A stretch of DNA of 64,000 nucleotides from Holacanthus passer (GCA_025331565.1 JAFREQ010000009.1:9227501-9291500); one strand, 5' to 3'; positions 56,401 through 63,829 are shown, numbered from the stretch's first letter. Notes: generated from the sequence alone by a model not told the origin. A program made the numbers and translations.

Positions 56401-59400
56401 GACTTCCTGTAAACGACACAATCAAAATGATCAAAACTAGAAGCATCAACATTTAGGAAATCACGACGTGACCACTACAGTGCTGCAAAATGAGTCACCC
56501 TAACCACATTTTGAACGCTTGTCAATTCAGTTAAACGGGGAATATTTTCACGTCCTTAAGACAGAGTTGCAGAGCAGGGTTACGGGGGTTGCAGCACACT
56601 GTCAAAATAAATATTTGGACAGAAAAAGAAGTAGGAGGTAACAGTGAAGACACTAAGACTGCTTGCACGTCTATCCCTGTTGTGCGTGTTAGCACAATAT
56701 CAACAGGACATGCAGTTTTACATGTCATTTGGTGGTTTAGGGTCAATAATGACAAGTGGACCAGACTGTTTGCTAATAATATGCTATTGATATGGATGTA
56801 GATTTCGCATCAACACACTGTACATTTCACTTTCATGTTGGTCATTTGGCTGATATTTAGATATGGTATCTGGTTCAGGGCATTTATTCTTAGCTAACTT
56901 ACTTAACTTAAACTTATTACATTACAATATTACATTAAATGATGGACAGACGAGATGTGGATTATGCAGCAGGAGCGGTTGGACAAATTTGAATGAACAA
57001 TTAACCACTAAAACTGTGCAATCAATGCAATCATTACTAACAGGTTTGTTAGTACACCTTGCTTAAATTATTGCAGTCTAATGTTGGGTTAAATGGGCTG
57101 GATACAATATTAGGAACACCTCTCACTATGATGAATTATATAATTTCACATGATTTACTGTATAAAGGAAGTTGTATGCAAGGTGTTGCACTTTGAATGA
57201 CCAATCAGCAATGTTCAGCAATGCCAGTTCTATCCCATAAGTTCCTGGACTGCCTGGAGACTTCTTTGGCATCAGGAACCACTGCAAAGGTACTAAATTA
57301 GACCCTGGTTCCTCCAGTCGAAACACAGGTCAGGTTCCTGGGCCCCTGGAAAAGTTCCTGCTGTTGAAATAGGCTACTAGATCATTTTTGTTAAGTGTAC
57401 CTAATAATCTGGCAACAAAGTCTATAAGTAGGTGTCTGATATTTGAAAGGATGATTTGGGTGGAGTATCACTTTAATACTAGTTTTCTGTACATATAGTA
57501 CCATATCTGCCAATGTGGAGTTTCCCATCCCACAACAGGTCAATATGGCAAATACTTCATTAGCTGACTACTGTTTGTTCTTCAGTTCCAGGGTTTACTT
57601 TTAGTAATGTCACACTGTATTTCAGGTAAATAGTATTTTCACCTTCTTTCTAATACCTGCATTCTTTTCTTTTAAGTTTTGTCCCAAGCCCCCCAGAAGT
57701 TCAACTGAAACCTACATCCTTGACCACGTTTATAGTTCCACAAGTTTATCCTTCCTAAGCATACAAAGACTATAGAAAGCAACCTTTCAGAGTAAACATC
57801 AAAAGTCTTCCTGAAACAAAAGGCTCTATGCAATCAGTGTCAAACGTCGCCTTTTGGATCACGTCGGGTAACGCTGAGCCAAGCACTGCACATGACCCGA
57901 CCAGGAAGTGGCTGAACCCCTCAACACAACAAACAATGATCTCTCTTGAGGCAACAACAGCCTTCATTATTCACTTGTACCACAATGCCTTGTTTTTTTT
58001 AAGGGTTCATCTAAATTCACTGACACCGACGGTTCAGCATACCAAGCTAATGCATCAGAGACGAGGAAGATCTAAAATGATTTGAACTTAAAATGGGATG
58101 GGATACTGTCAGTCAGATGGGATACTTTATTTGATCAGTTTCTCAATGTGGTTTTCAGATGCTGTTTTTACAAAATGAGGTTAAATGCTGAGCAGATATT
58201 GGCCCGTTGTTAAATACTGGATATCAGTCACCAGCCTGTAGATCACTTGTCTTATTGTTATTGATGTGACATAAAATCAGACTGAAGCTTTCCCCCTCTG
58301 ACGACACAGGATCTCTGTCATATGAGGAGTGAACTCTCCAGAAGAACATAGACAAACAGTTGGAGACAGACCCACATCACCCACACCAGAACTGCTGCCC
58401 ACTAGGCTTTTGGTTCAACAAAGATGGTACCTGACCCATGTTTATGGGACAACATGAAAACACTAGATCAATCAGGCTGAAACCCTGCCGCCCTCGTAAA
58501 AAAGAGAGAGAGAAAAAAAAAAAATCATCTCCTCTAGGAAACTCCAAGTCGCTGAAAGTTCACTCAGAAGACCAACGCAGATTAAACTGAAGATTGTATC
58601 AGTGAATAAACAGCGTGTTGTAGTTGTAGTCCAAGCAGACTGTGTTTATTCTTTCCACACCAGATGTTTAAATGGTTGTATCAATTTGAGAAGACTTTTG
58701 GTGCCTGTTTTTAATATCTGTAATTTTGCCCATTTTCATGAAACATTACTATAGTCAAACAACAAATGTCAGGGTCACAGAAGAGAAATTACTAAAGACA
58801 TTCTTACCAGCTTAAGGCGGAATGACCCATCTCACCTATTCATTACAGGGAAACACTACACTTTTAAAGGCCCGGCACACCCACACAGGTGTTTTCACTT
58901 ATTTTTACTGATTACACCTCGGCTCAGGTTGAAGTTGGCCGGGGTTGTGCTGTTCCTGGAGCTACAGTATTACACCACCATTAACAATAGTTTCATTTCT
59001 CGCTGCTTTTTCTTGTTAAAATTAGTGTGGAACATAGCTCATGCAGTAATAAAACTGGCAGCACTTTTTGCAGGTCTGATCCTGAATCTCTTGTTATTCA
59101 AGAAGCAGCAGGTAGTGGAGACACAGTAAACTTGAACTGTAATGTCAGAAATTGACTCGAACAAAGTACGTGCCAGTCGGGCTTTGGAGCACAACCAGTG
59201 ATAAAGGTGCGAGTTGTCCTGCCTCGACAAACGCAAACAAACAGGAGACTGAGGGAGGTGTCAGTCAAGCTCAGTCTGTACACGCCCACACAGTTTGGCT
59301 GATTGGATCTCTTCTCAGGACTAAGTGACAACACCTGTGCAGGAGCGCAAGAGGTGTGTAGTGAGCAACTAATTTACTAAAGTGTTATTTAAATGTCAAT

Positions 59401-62400
59401 TAACTACATACAGACTGAACCAATTAGATTTTCCTGAGAATTTCAGAGAAGGATGACATTAATGAGCCGATATGAAAAATCTAATGCAAAGCGTCTATTT
59501 CTCTTGTAGGTACATCAAATCTGCTGAATTTCAGCATAAAACCTATTTCATATATGGGAATGTCAAAATTTTGATGTTACTTGTTAAAACAATCAATCAG
59601 CAAATCCAGTCTGATATAAGAACTTTAGAGAATCCTTGTTGTCCTTATGATGATATATAATTTTGCCCTGCTCCTTGGTTTAGATTGTGGTTGATTGTAT
59701 TGTAGTGCTACAAGTTATGAGTGAAAACAAAAAAAAGCAGGTTCATCACCACCAATTTTCACAGTTTAACAATTCATAATTATTTCAATTAAAGCTACAT
59801 GGTGCAACATATGGTAAGCAATACAAAAATTAGACTGAGTGGAATAAAAACAGCTTGACATTTTCACACTGGTTCATTAAGCAACATTAGAGTCGACCAA
59901 AGCAGAAGTCAGACTTGCCACAAAGCAAGTGGCCATTACAAGAAGACCCAGAAGCAGATGGCCGAACAGCGACAACGAAAGAGAACAGAGACGCAGACAG
60001 ACAGAAAGAAATAAAGACCACAGAGCTATAAGGGCTGATAGATGAGCAATAAAGCCCAGCGTGAAGACGTTTGCACAGGTTGAACGACGACCAGAAAGGA
60101 GGCGAGAGAATGAGTCGAGGGTGATGGAGGAGGAGGAATAAAAAATAGCCAAGTCAAGGAGCTGGAAAGGAAGATTTGCGCACTGCCAGAGCAGCTTTGT
60201 GTGACGACTTCCTCTTCTTTTTTTGTGAGGAAGAAGAACTTCTTTTGGAGCTGCCCGTAAGCGCACACTGAATGAAATAAAATCCCTGTGTGTGCTGGGA
60301 GGTTTGTTTAGCTCCCTAGATTTCTGAGGAGAGGCAACGCCACCGCCAGTTTCCCCAGTAACGCCGCCGCTGGGACCTGCCCAGACCAGTGGGGGGGATG
60401 GCAACACGCCACCCAGCACTGACAGCATACTAATACAAAACAGCTTTAAAAATATGCTCTTGGACTGCGGGGGGGGGGGAGATGCTGATGGTTGCTTACC
60501 CTTCCTCTTTCCTTCTGACTCAGCTGTATCAGACAATATCTTCTATGCACCACTTTAACATAAAGTCACACAACATCCAAGTGTTTGGGCACATGGGAGC
60601 TTGGGCTGCGTAACTGGACTGACTATCTTGAGCATTAATGCTGTCTGTGACGCAGAGATACAGAGATACCAATTGTTTTGCTTGAGTGACACAGCCGACT
60701 AATCAGTGTCAGATAAAGACGATTTGGCCATTGGACCAAAGCTCCTCTTACAGACTTTTATCTTGTGCAATGTGACAAATGTCAAGCCACCTCATCTCTT
60801 TCTCTTCCGTTTATCAGTATCAGCCTTTGAGTCATGCTGTCGGCTCTGAGCGAGCAGCGGGGAGGAGACTCCAGAAAGAGATTTAGCCAGCAGACGAGGA
60901 CACACGCAGACACAGCTGAGACGCCGGTTACGCACAGGAAGTTAGAGAGATTGAAGCAGGGTTCAAGCTGAGGTGACACCTGACAAAATGTTGACCTCAT
61001 GAGGGACACTGCTGCGCGAATTCCACTGTTGAATCTGTTATCTCACTCATGTGTGCAACTAAGTTACTTAATTCACAGCCATTGTTTTACTTCCATGTCG
61101 GTGCAGTACTGAAATCAATTAGCAGACTTCTGAAGCCCGTTTAGAAAGTGTCATCCACAGCATACTTCAAAGCTGCATTCATTTTTCAAGTATAGTAAAA
61201 TATACTGATAATGTAACTTAAAAAAAAAGTTTGATCTTCCTCATGATGGATTCCGTCCAATAGATTAACAGTGTGCAAAAATGGAAATGTTGTCTGTAAT
61301 GATACAGAAATGACATCTATATGAAACTCTACACCACACTTTGGCAATATTTGGCAAAAATGTAAAATTTATGATCCGTCATAAAGGAGTTAAATTTTGC
61401 AAAAATACTGGTATGTAGTTTTCTTAGTTTAGTCAAAAGCTAGCAGTGGAACCATTTTGAGTACTTCCACACAAAAAAAACAAAAACATGAGATTCTTGG
61501 ATGGTGAAAGTGGCTCCATGCCAGGCCCTTTAATCCACTGGACGAGAACCAAGAAACCTGTGATGTTGGGTGCTAATGTCATCACCATGTAACCTTGCTC
61601 CGAGGCGAGAAGCATCATGAGCAGGGAGGAGAGTCTGAATAAATGTAAATGGACCACTGAATCAATTTCAGGAGGTTCAGAAATGATTTAAAGCATTTCA
61701 TTTGTCAAATAAAGATAACATCTACAGTTCAGAGTGATGAGAAATTCAAATGTCTACAGTTCAGTGACTGTACTGTACTTTCCCTGACGGCATTAATCCA
61801 TTTGAAAACAAGCCAATAGAAATTCTAATTAGAATAATAGTCAATTAGAAGTAATCCTTACAAATTATCAGAAGGTACTCATTGAAGACATTTGAGCATA
61901 CTGGAAGGTTTTGCCCCCCGCCTCTTTCTCTTTGTTGTCCTACAGGACTTTGAGGGGATTAGTGAGGTAAACACAGGATCACATGCACCGTGTTCTACAT
62001 CTTTCTTGTGCCAGCTCGCTAAACAGGTGAACGTCACGGTGTACGTGCAGGAACATTTGGCAGTCTCTAAAAGGCTACAGGACGCCCTTCCTGCTTCTCT
62101 CAATGAGTGTAATTGCTTTGAAATAAACTTTTCAGAAGAAGGAGTTGCTAAGGAAAAACAAGAAAAAATTTTAAAGGAAAGAAAGTGATTAAAAGAAGAA
62201 GAAGAAGAAGAAAGAAAGAAGAAAGTTTTAGGAAGCATCATTTTCAGACAAATGCCTCTCAGGAAAGCAATTCACCAACTTCTGGGGAACTTCTGTGAGG
62301 TTTCAGGAACTGAACAAATATTTCTTAAAGAAGTTAAAGCTTGGAAAAGTATTCAAAAAGCTTGCATGCTTGACGTTTGTGTTTCTATTGCTTTGCAGTC

Positions 62401-62530
62401 TGCATCAGACTTTTTTGATCACACACAGAGAAACAAAAGAGCAACAGGTAAAACTTACCCTCTACCTCCTCCTCGTCACAGATGTGCTTGAGTAAGGACG
62501 CCCCCGGTCCAGCACCGCCTCATCCTCCAT
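13466..62530 (-). CDS. slc4a4: slc4a4 gene, electrogenic Na+/HCO3- cotransporter NBCe1 (whole coding span, 25 coding exons)
   Basis: NBCe1 moves Na+ with two or three HCO3- equivalents (or CO3 2-) across the plasma membrane, setting cell pH and driving epithelial bicarbonate transport in kidney, gut, pancreas, eye and brain. The assembled exons give a cytosolic SLC4 N-terminal domain, a multi-pass membrane domain with the signature [16 protein letters not shown], the stilbene-binding KKMIK motif, a third extracellular loop with four cysteines and N-glycosylation sequons, and a Lys-rich C-terminal tail. All 24 junctions are GT/AG with matching phase. Two start regions (62.5 kb for B/C, 45.35 kb for A) and two ends (HTSC tail at 16.64 kb, ETSL tail at 13.47 kb) are present. 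Identity as NBCe1 rather than SLC4A5/7/8/10 rests on the B-type start [10 protein letters not shown], the A-type QPM.RSIF element and the HTSC end. Which teleost paralogue (a or b) is not determinable here. Confidence 0.96.
13628..14050. repeat. Fold-back teleost repeat in intron 24
   Basis: Contains the inverted arms AGTTAGCTTAGC (13724-13735) and GCTAAGCTAACT (14008-14019) about 270 bp apart, with CTAGCCTTGCTCTGTCCCAA and CTCCCAGCCAAGAAACAGTC between. This is the pattern of a common fish dispersed repeat. Its left end comes within about 55 nt of the exon 25 acceptor. Confidence 0.6.
14515..14820. mobile_element. Decayed second copy of the CAGTGGTGGAA hAT-like MITE
   Basis: Shares the interior of the 8998-9532 element: GTACTTGTACTCTAGAGTAT, TTCTACTCCACTACATTTCA, AGTTACTTTTCAGATTAAAA, GAATGCAGGACTTTTA and GATCTGAATACTTCTTCCA. 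Its terminal repeats are eroded and no target duplication is visible. Confidence 0.7.
16577..16599. repeat. (CA)n microsatellite beside exon 24 donor
   Basis: A CA tract (GT on the gene strand) starting 8 nt after the exon 24 donor. GT-rich intronic tracts can bind splicing regulators, so this one may influence exon 24 use. Confidence 0.9.
16607..16686 (-). CDS. slc4a4: slc4a4 exon 24, read in two frames: HTSC terminus (A/B) or NBCe1-C tail
   Basis: Acceptor TCTTCCATAG, donor GTGAGA. After exon 23 it reads [14 protein letters not shown] and stops at TGA (16643-16645), matching the mammalian [14 protein letters not shown]. After direct joining to exon 22 it reads [20 protein letters not shown] then QANYLS, corresponding to the EKDLQHSLNATHHAD region of mammalian NBCe1-C, and continues into exon 25. 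The A/B stop lies 36 nt before the donor, too close for junction-dependent nonsense-mediated decay if the 50-nt rule holds. Confidence 0.95.
16687..19188 (-). other. slc4a4 introns 22 and 23 (around cassette exon 23)
   Basis: Non-coding apart from exon 23. A stretch near 18590-18640 (GGAGGGCCAACATTGGCCCG ... GGCAGCCCTGC) looks like an old dispersed repeat end. ATC-rich simple sequence is at 18228-18247. Confidence 0.5.
17519..17612 (-). CDS. slc4a4: slc4a4 exon 23, 94-nt cassette exon (A/B C-terminus; skipped in C)
   Basis: Acceptor CTCTCCAACAG, donor GTGAGT. Encodes [20 protein letters not shown] then [11 protein letters not shown]. In mammals the equivalent 97-nt exon is skipped to make NBCe1-C, and its QQPFLS motif directs basolateral targeting in epithelia; here the Phe-Leu pair is kept in QEPFLG. 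Length 94 leaves remainder 1 on division by three, the same as 97, so skipping shifts the downstream frame in the same way as in mammals. Confidence 0.96.
19189..19347 (-). CDS. slc4a4: slc4a4 exon 22 (end of membrane domain, Lys-rich C-terminal tail)
   Basis: Acceptor CTGCGTCTAG, donor GTAAGA, phase 0. Encodes [31 protein letters not shown] and a Lys/Glu run ending [11 protein letters not shown]. In mammals LDDV and a nearby DNDD were reported to bind carbonic anhydrase II, and the Ser of KKGS is a PKA site. LDDV and KKGS are kept; the DNDD position reads DAED. Residues 958-1010. From here transcripts join either exon 23 (A/B) or exon 24 directly (C). Confidence 0.97.
20368..20541 (-). CDS. 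slc4a4: slc4a4 exon 21 (last membrane spans)
   Basis: Acceptor GTCCGTAG, donor GTAAGA. Encodes [40 protein letters not shown] and [18 protein letters not shown]. Residues 900-957. Phase 0 at both ends. Confidence 0.97.
20799..20867 (-). CDS. slc4a4: slc4a4 exon 20 (membrane hairpin)
   Basis: Acceptor TTTATCTAG, donor GTAAAT, phase 0 at both ends. Encodes [20 protein letters not shown] then GVQ, the highly conserved SLC4 segment near the ion pathway. Residues 877-899. Confidence 0.97.
21689..21761 (-). CDS. slc4a4: slc4a4 exon 19 (membrane span)
   Basis: Acceptor TTTTTTTATAG, donor GTAATC. Encodes [20 protein letters not shown] then SPILK, a conserved SLC4 span. Residues about 852-876. Confidence 0.97.
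22886..23064 (-). CDS. slc4a4: slc4a4 exon 18 (membrane spans, intracellular loop)
   Basis: Acceptor CTGTACCAG, donor GTAATA. Encodes [40 protein letters not shown] and [18 protein letters not shown]. The loop is nearly identical to mammalian NBCe1. Residues about 793-851. Confidence 0.97.
23748..23909 (-). CDS. slc4a4: slc4a4 exon 17 (membrane span and intracellular loop)
   Basis: Acceptor CCCACATAG, donor GTGAAT. Encodes [20 protein letters not shown], the span [20 protein letters not shown] and [14 protein letters not shown], all near-invariant in SLC4 bicarbonate transporters. Residues 739-792. Confidence 0.97.
24646..24759 (-). CDS. slc4a4: slc4a4 exon 16 (membrane span)
   Basis: Acceptor TTTCACCCAG, donor GTGGGT, phase 0 at both ends. 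Encodes [20 protein letters not shown] then [18 protein letters not shown]. Separated from exon 15 by an intron of only 89 nt. Residues 701-738. Confidence 0.97.
24849..25034 (-). CDS. slc4a4: slc4a4 exon 15 (end of extracellular loop 3, next membrane span)
   Basis: Acceptor CTCTGTGCAG, donor GTGAGT. Encodes [20 protein letters not shown] (third sequon NTT), [11 protein letters not shown] and the span [19 protein letters not shown] followed by [12 protein letters not shown]. The two cysteines here plus the CLC pair of exon 13 reproduce the four-cysteine pattern of the NBCe1 loop. Residues 639-700. Confidence 0.97.
25568..25614 (-). CDS. slc4a4: slc4a4 exon 14 (47-nt exon, extracellular loop 3, glycosylation sites)
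   Basis: A very small exon with clean sites (acceptor TTTTGCAG, donor GTAAGT) and matching phase on both sides. Encodes [16 protein letters not shown], which carries two N-X-T sequons (NNT and NDT). The sequence is divergent from mammals and the loop is about ten residues shorter, as expected for the least conserved part of NBCe1. Residues about 623-638. Confidence 0.9.
26490..26522. repeat. (TG)n microsatellite in intron 13
   Basis: About 15 TG units preceded by a short CTGT repeat. Confidence 0.95.
27112..27386 (-). CDS. slc4a4: slc4a4 exon 13 (TM4-TM5, KKMIK motif, start of extracellular loop 3)
   Basis: The largest coding exon (275 nt), acceptor CTTCACACAG, donor GTGAGA. Encodes [20 protein letters not shown], the conserved [19 protein letters not shown], and AFKKMIKL, which contains the KKMIK stilbene-inhibitor (DIDS) motif known in NBCe1. 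It ends in the third extracellular loop with Cys-Leu-Cys. Residues about 531-622. Confidence 0.98.
27881..28014 (-). CDS. slc4a4: slc4a4 exon 12 (TM2-TM3, substrate-site signature)
   Basis: Acceptor ACGTGTGCAG, donor GTACGT. Encodes [20 protein letters not shown] and the SLC4 signature [17 protein letters not shown] followed by RLLFNFS(R). The signature forms part of the ion-binding core in solved SLC4 structures. Residues about 487-530. Confidence 0.97.
28108..28282 (-). CDS. slc4a4: slc4a4 exon 11 (entry into membrane domain, TM1)
   Basis: Acceptor GTCCTTTCAG; donor GTCGGA (weak). Encodes [20 protein letters not shown], then the first membrane span [20 protein letters not shown] and [12 protein letters not shown]. 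Residues about 428-486. Intron 11, only 93 nt, separates it from exon 12. Confidence 0.97.
28712..28822 (-). CDS. slc4a4: slc4a4 exon 10 (Gly/His-rich linker before the membrane domain)
   Basis: Acceptor TGTATTTCAG, donor GTATGG. Encodes [20 protein letters not shown], then [17 protein letters not shown]. The Gly/His-rich linker is characteristic of NBCe1 and leads to the membrane domain. Residues about 391-427. Confidence 0.97.
29700..29854 (-). CDS. slc4a4: slc4a4 exon 9 (cytosolic N-terminal domain)
   Basis: Acceptor CTGTGTACAG; donor GTCTTT after AAAAG, weak at positions +3 to +6. Encodes [36 protein letters not shown] and [14 protein letters not shown](R). Residues about 340-390. The phase-2 junction to exon 10 rebuilds the conserved DKRKNMY. 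Confidence 0.97.
30761..30848 (-). CDS. slc4a4: slc4a4 exon 8 (cytosolic N-terminal domain)
   Basis: Acceptor CATTTGCAG; donor GTTGGG (non-consensus after the GT). Encodes [20 protein letters not shown] then [10 protein letters not shown], matching the family with only minor changes. Residues about 310-339. Confidence 0.96.
31675..31832 (-). CDS. slc4a4: slc4a4 exon 7 (cytosolic N-terminal domain)
   Basis: Acceptor GCTCTTTAG; donor GTGGCT, which departs from the usual GTRAGT. Encodes [20 protein letters not shown] then [20 protein letters not shown] and ends ALTEVPVPT(R), a hallmark SLC4 cytosolic-domain stretch. Residues about 258-309. Confidence 0.97.
31833..37301 (-). other. slc4a4 intron 6
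   Basis: A 5.5-kb intron. A stretch at about 34910-35160 (AAAGGGAAGGTTCACCCAAA then CACATCATTTCTTACTTGTC) looks like a common fish dispersed repeat. No coding exon recognised. Confidence 0.5.
37302..37378 (-). CDS. slc4a4: slc4a4 exon 6 (Ser/Thr-rich linker of the cytosolic domain)
   Basis: Acceptor TTTTAACAG, donor GTGAGT. Encodes [20 protein letters not shown] followed by PEKDQ, nearly identical to mammalian NBCe1 in this flexible linker. Residues about 232-257. Flanked by the large introns 5 and 6. Confidence 0.97.
37379..42773 (-). other. slc4a4 introns 4 and 5
   Basis: Non-coding apart from exon 5. A mononucleotide junction A9G9-like tract sits near 38403-38422. A 149-codon minus-strand open frame at 38634-39083 has no family resemblance and no ATG-linked splice structure. 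Confidence 0.5.
40706..40885 (-). CDS. slc4a4: slc4a4 exon 5 (cytosolic N-terminal domain)
   Basis: Acceptor CGTCTTCAG, donor GTAATA. Encodes [20 protein letters not shown] and then the [20 protein letters not shown] segment typical of Na+-coupled SLC4 proteins, ending SRLFSNPEN. Residues about 172-231. The exon keeps phase (180 nt). Confidence 0.97.
42774..42934 (-). CDS. slc4a4: slc4a4 exon 4 (cytosolic N-terminal domain)
   Basis: Acceptor CCCTCCAG, donor GTGAGT. Encodes [20 protein letters not shown], then [23 protein letters not shown]..., a strongly conserved core of the SLC4 cytosolic domain. Residues roughly 118-171 in the A numbering used here. Confidence 0.97.
42935..44999 (-). other. 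slc4a4 intron 3
   Basis: 2.1 kb, non-coding. A long T tract at 43670-43687 is followed by a C/T-rich stretch. Confidence 0.6.
45000..45135 (-). CDS. slc4a4: slc4a4 exon 3 (shared; start of the common cytosolic domain)
   Basis: Encodes [23 protein letters not shown] then [22 protein letters not shown], the start of the sequence shared by all NBCe1 isoforms. In B/C transcripts it is entered at the acceptor CTCTCCACAG; in A transcripts it is read through from the adjoining first exon, with the same phase. Donor GTAAGG, phase 2. Confidence 0.97.
45136..45352 (-). CDS. slc4a4: slc4a4 NBCe1-A alternative first exon (A-specific part, 72 codons), contiguous with exon 3
   Basis: Opens at the first in-frame ATG (A at -3) and runs without a splice site straight into exon 3, as expected for a transcript starting in the intron before exon 3. 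The end, [13 protein letters not shown], aligns with the mammalian NBCe1-A QPMFNHSIFTSAV, which identifies the isoform. The mammalian A-specific part is 41 residues; here it is 72, starting MSNNNNN, then a Glu/Lys-rich stretch, seven consecutive prolines and a Pro/Lys/Gly segment. In mammals the A-type N-terminus is autostimulatory and the isoform is basolateral in the kidney proximal tubule; those roles are inferred here. The reading frame is open further upstream but contains no ATG. Confidence 0.88.
45353..45700 (-). promoter_or_regulatory. Candidate internal promoter (P2) and 5' UTR of NBCe1-A
   Basis: NBCe1-A has no upstream splice acceptor at its ATG and is contiguous with exon 3, so its transcript must begin just upstream; in mammals an intron-3 promoter does this. 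The stretch is more GC-rich than the flanking intron and contains a CCAAT box on the minus strand (ATTGG at 45637-45641 on +) and a GTTAAT half-site like those bound by HNF1 further out. No TATA box stands out. Confidence 0.4.
47215..47425. repeat. Dispersed repeat with GTGAGGACC inverted ends
   Basis: Starts TTTGTGAGGACCACTTTAAA and ends ACTGAGGACCCTCACAAGTA, with TTTGAGGGTTAAGG and GAGTTAGAATTAAG between. This is a diverged member of a known style of fish repeat that often sits next to GT microsatellites, as here. Confidence 0.5.
47437..47490. repeat. (TG)n(AG)n compound microsatellite
   Basis: About 20 TG units followed by six AG units. Confidence 0.95.
48103..48157. repeat. Interrupted CA-rich microsatellite
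   Basis: CA tracts broken by CATACATA and CTCAGACACAGA. Confidence 0.85.
56139..56312 (-). CDS. slc4a4: slc4a4 exon 2 (NBCe1-B/C-specific, Arg-rich regulatory segment)
   Basis: Acceptor TTTTTTGCAG, donor GTAAGT, entering in phase 1 (completes Gly). Encodes [14 protein letters not shown] followed by a run of Arg/His (RRRRRHRRR), then a charged Lys/Glu stretch and ...SNSILKPL. In mammals this N-terminal region of NBCe1-B is autoinhibitory and binds IRBIT; the basic cluster is the part recognised there. The exon joins to exon 3 to give ILKPLISPAAER, matching the mammalian B isoform across the junction. Not used in NBCe1-A. Confidence 0.96.
56313..62458 (-). other. slc4a4 intron 1 (between the two B/C-specific exons)
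   Basis: 6.1 kb. Holds the longest open frame of the window (219 codons at 59877-60536, without an ATG at its start), a C/G homopolymer near 60470 and a GAA-rich purine tract at 62194-62220. No exon supported. Confidence 0.55.
62194..62220. repeat. (GAA)n purine tract
   Basis: AAGAAGAAGAAG-type tract merging into AAAG repeats; on the gene strand it is a (TTC)n pyrimidine tract about 240 nt after exon 1. Confidence 0.85.
62459..62530 (-). CDS. slc4a4: slc4a4 exon 1 (first coding exon of NBCe1-B/C), frame broken by a one-base deficit
   Basis: Begins ATG in good context (G at +4) and reads [10 protein letters not shown], the NBCe1-B/C start. The donor is GTAAGT after ...GAGG. The family continues with an Ala-Ser-(Phe/Leu)-Leu-Lys-His segment and an acidic DEEEVEG. 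That continuation is present here only in the next frame, because the C run on the + strand at 62501-62505 (G run in the gene) is one base short. As written the frame hits TAG eight bases before the donor. The exon is 72 nt where phase with exon 2 requires 73. The upstream acceptor (pyrimidine tract then CTACTACAG) lies immediately before the base preceding the ATG. An assembly homopolymer error is the simplest explanation; a real frameshift would disable B and C but not A. Confidence 0.9.
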
Positions 62531-62665
62531 CCTGTAGTAGTAAAAGAGGAAGAAAGACTGCTCACACTTCTCTTCCAGCGACAACGTGGAGCCATAGCGC
62601 TTCGGCTCGTTCACCTGCAGTAAGTTCGGACTGGGGCTCAGTCTGGTGCTGCTGGTGGCGCTCAT
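62531..62665 (-). other. 5' UTR or in-frame N-terminal extension upstream of NBCe1-B ATG
   Basis: Directly upstream of MEDEAV the frame stays open for 45 codons back to an ATG at 62665 (MSATSSTRLSPSPNLLQVNE, then PKRYGSTLSLEEKCEQSFFL...). The last part is also a good 3' splice site (pyrimidine tract, CTACTACAG at 62532-62555), so most transcripts probably splice here from a 5' non-coding exon that I could not locate with confidence. The open frame could be chance or an alternative start. Confidence 0.35.
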
Positions 62666-63829
62666 CTCCACCCATTAAAGACTCATTGACAGAGATGCTA
62701 TGTGACTACCTGTGAGCTCGGAGACAGCACCTTAAGAGATCTGCTTTTCAGTAAATAAACCGCCCTCGAGTGTGAGAATGTGTGTCGTCCTTGAGGAGGG
62801 CAAAGTCGATAGGTACGATGTAGGCTAATGGATTAAATCTAGCAGAGGGGGGTGAGAGAGAGGACAGGAAGTCTCTGCTAATTGACTGTGATGCCGCTGC
62901 TCATGCGCAAAAAAACGCCTGATTGAGTGAGACTTGAACCCATTGAAATCTGGATCTGTCTCCGCTTCACTTATTAGACACCGAATCAAGGTGTTGGGTT
63001 TTGTTACTGGGGGAAAAAAACATGTGAAAAAATGAGTGTCAGTGTTGTGTCTAATCAGCCACACGCCCACACACACACACTACAAAGCCTCTCCATCTGG
63101 TCGGTAATGCCTGCCAGCCCCCCGCTCCACCGCCCTCCACCTTAGAAACAAGTGGGGCATCACATGTCTGTCTACTCATCCGCCCTTACAGGATTATGCC
63201 GGCTTTACTTAAGTGACAAGACACTCACAAGCCCATGACAGGACGGCGTGCTGGAGCCTCCGAGATGGCTCCACACGCGTTCATCCTCACCTTTTACTGT
63301 GTCCCAACAAACACCGACCTGAAAAAGGATTCAAAAATGTTTCATTCAGGCTGGCTCAGCCGCTTTGTTTGTTTGTTTCTGTGGTGGGGGCAACACAGCG
63401 TATAAGTCAGCTGCTTGCAAAACTGAAAACAATAAATCACCACAAATTCAAATACTGACATTAAACACTCTTTATAATAGAAACTTTGTCGGGATGAGAA
63501 GTGTTGCAGAGCCAACCCGTGGTCAACCAAACAGTGAAAACAGACCCCCTCCCCACTCATTCACCAACACACATGACAACACACAAATACCAGAATACTT
63601 AAGCCCTGGGTTTATCCTAATGGGATCACAGACAAATTGGTTTATTTTGTGAAACAATTGCAACATTTTTTTGTTGTTTTGTAGCAGATTATTTAAAGGG
63701 ATCATAGTCATCCTTAAATTAAAAAAAAAAAAATCTACAGTGACCATGAGTCAGATTTGGCTAGAGAAAATCTGAGTAATATTCAATAATATTATTGATG
63801 ATTATTAATAATAGTAGTAGAAGAAGAAG
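62666..63829. other. Upstream flank of slc4a4 NBCe1-B exon, no coding seen
   Basis: Should contain or precede the first promoter or a 5' non-coding exon. I found no unambiguous TATA box, CpG-dense block or donor site to place it. Confidence 0.45.

Noticed and set aside
59877..60536. Longest open frame of the window (219 codons, minus strand, inside intron 1), beginning [12 protein letters not shown] and with a GTAAGC donor-like site in the phase of exon 2, suggesting an alternative NBCe1 first exon.
   Set aside because: The frame opens with TTG, not ATG, and an in-frame TAG lies three codons upstream, so it cannot start a protein there. The rest is Ser/Leu-rich with no family resemblance. 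No clear acceptor supports an internal exon.
61892..62188. 98-codon plus-strand frame ([14 protein letters not shown]..., [14 protein letters not shown]).
   Set aside because: It starts at TTG rather than ATG, is antisense within intron 1, has no splice context and resembles no family I know.
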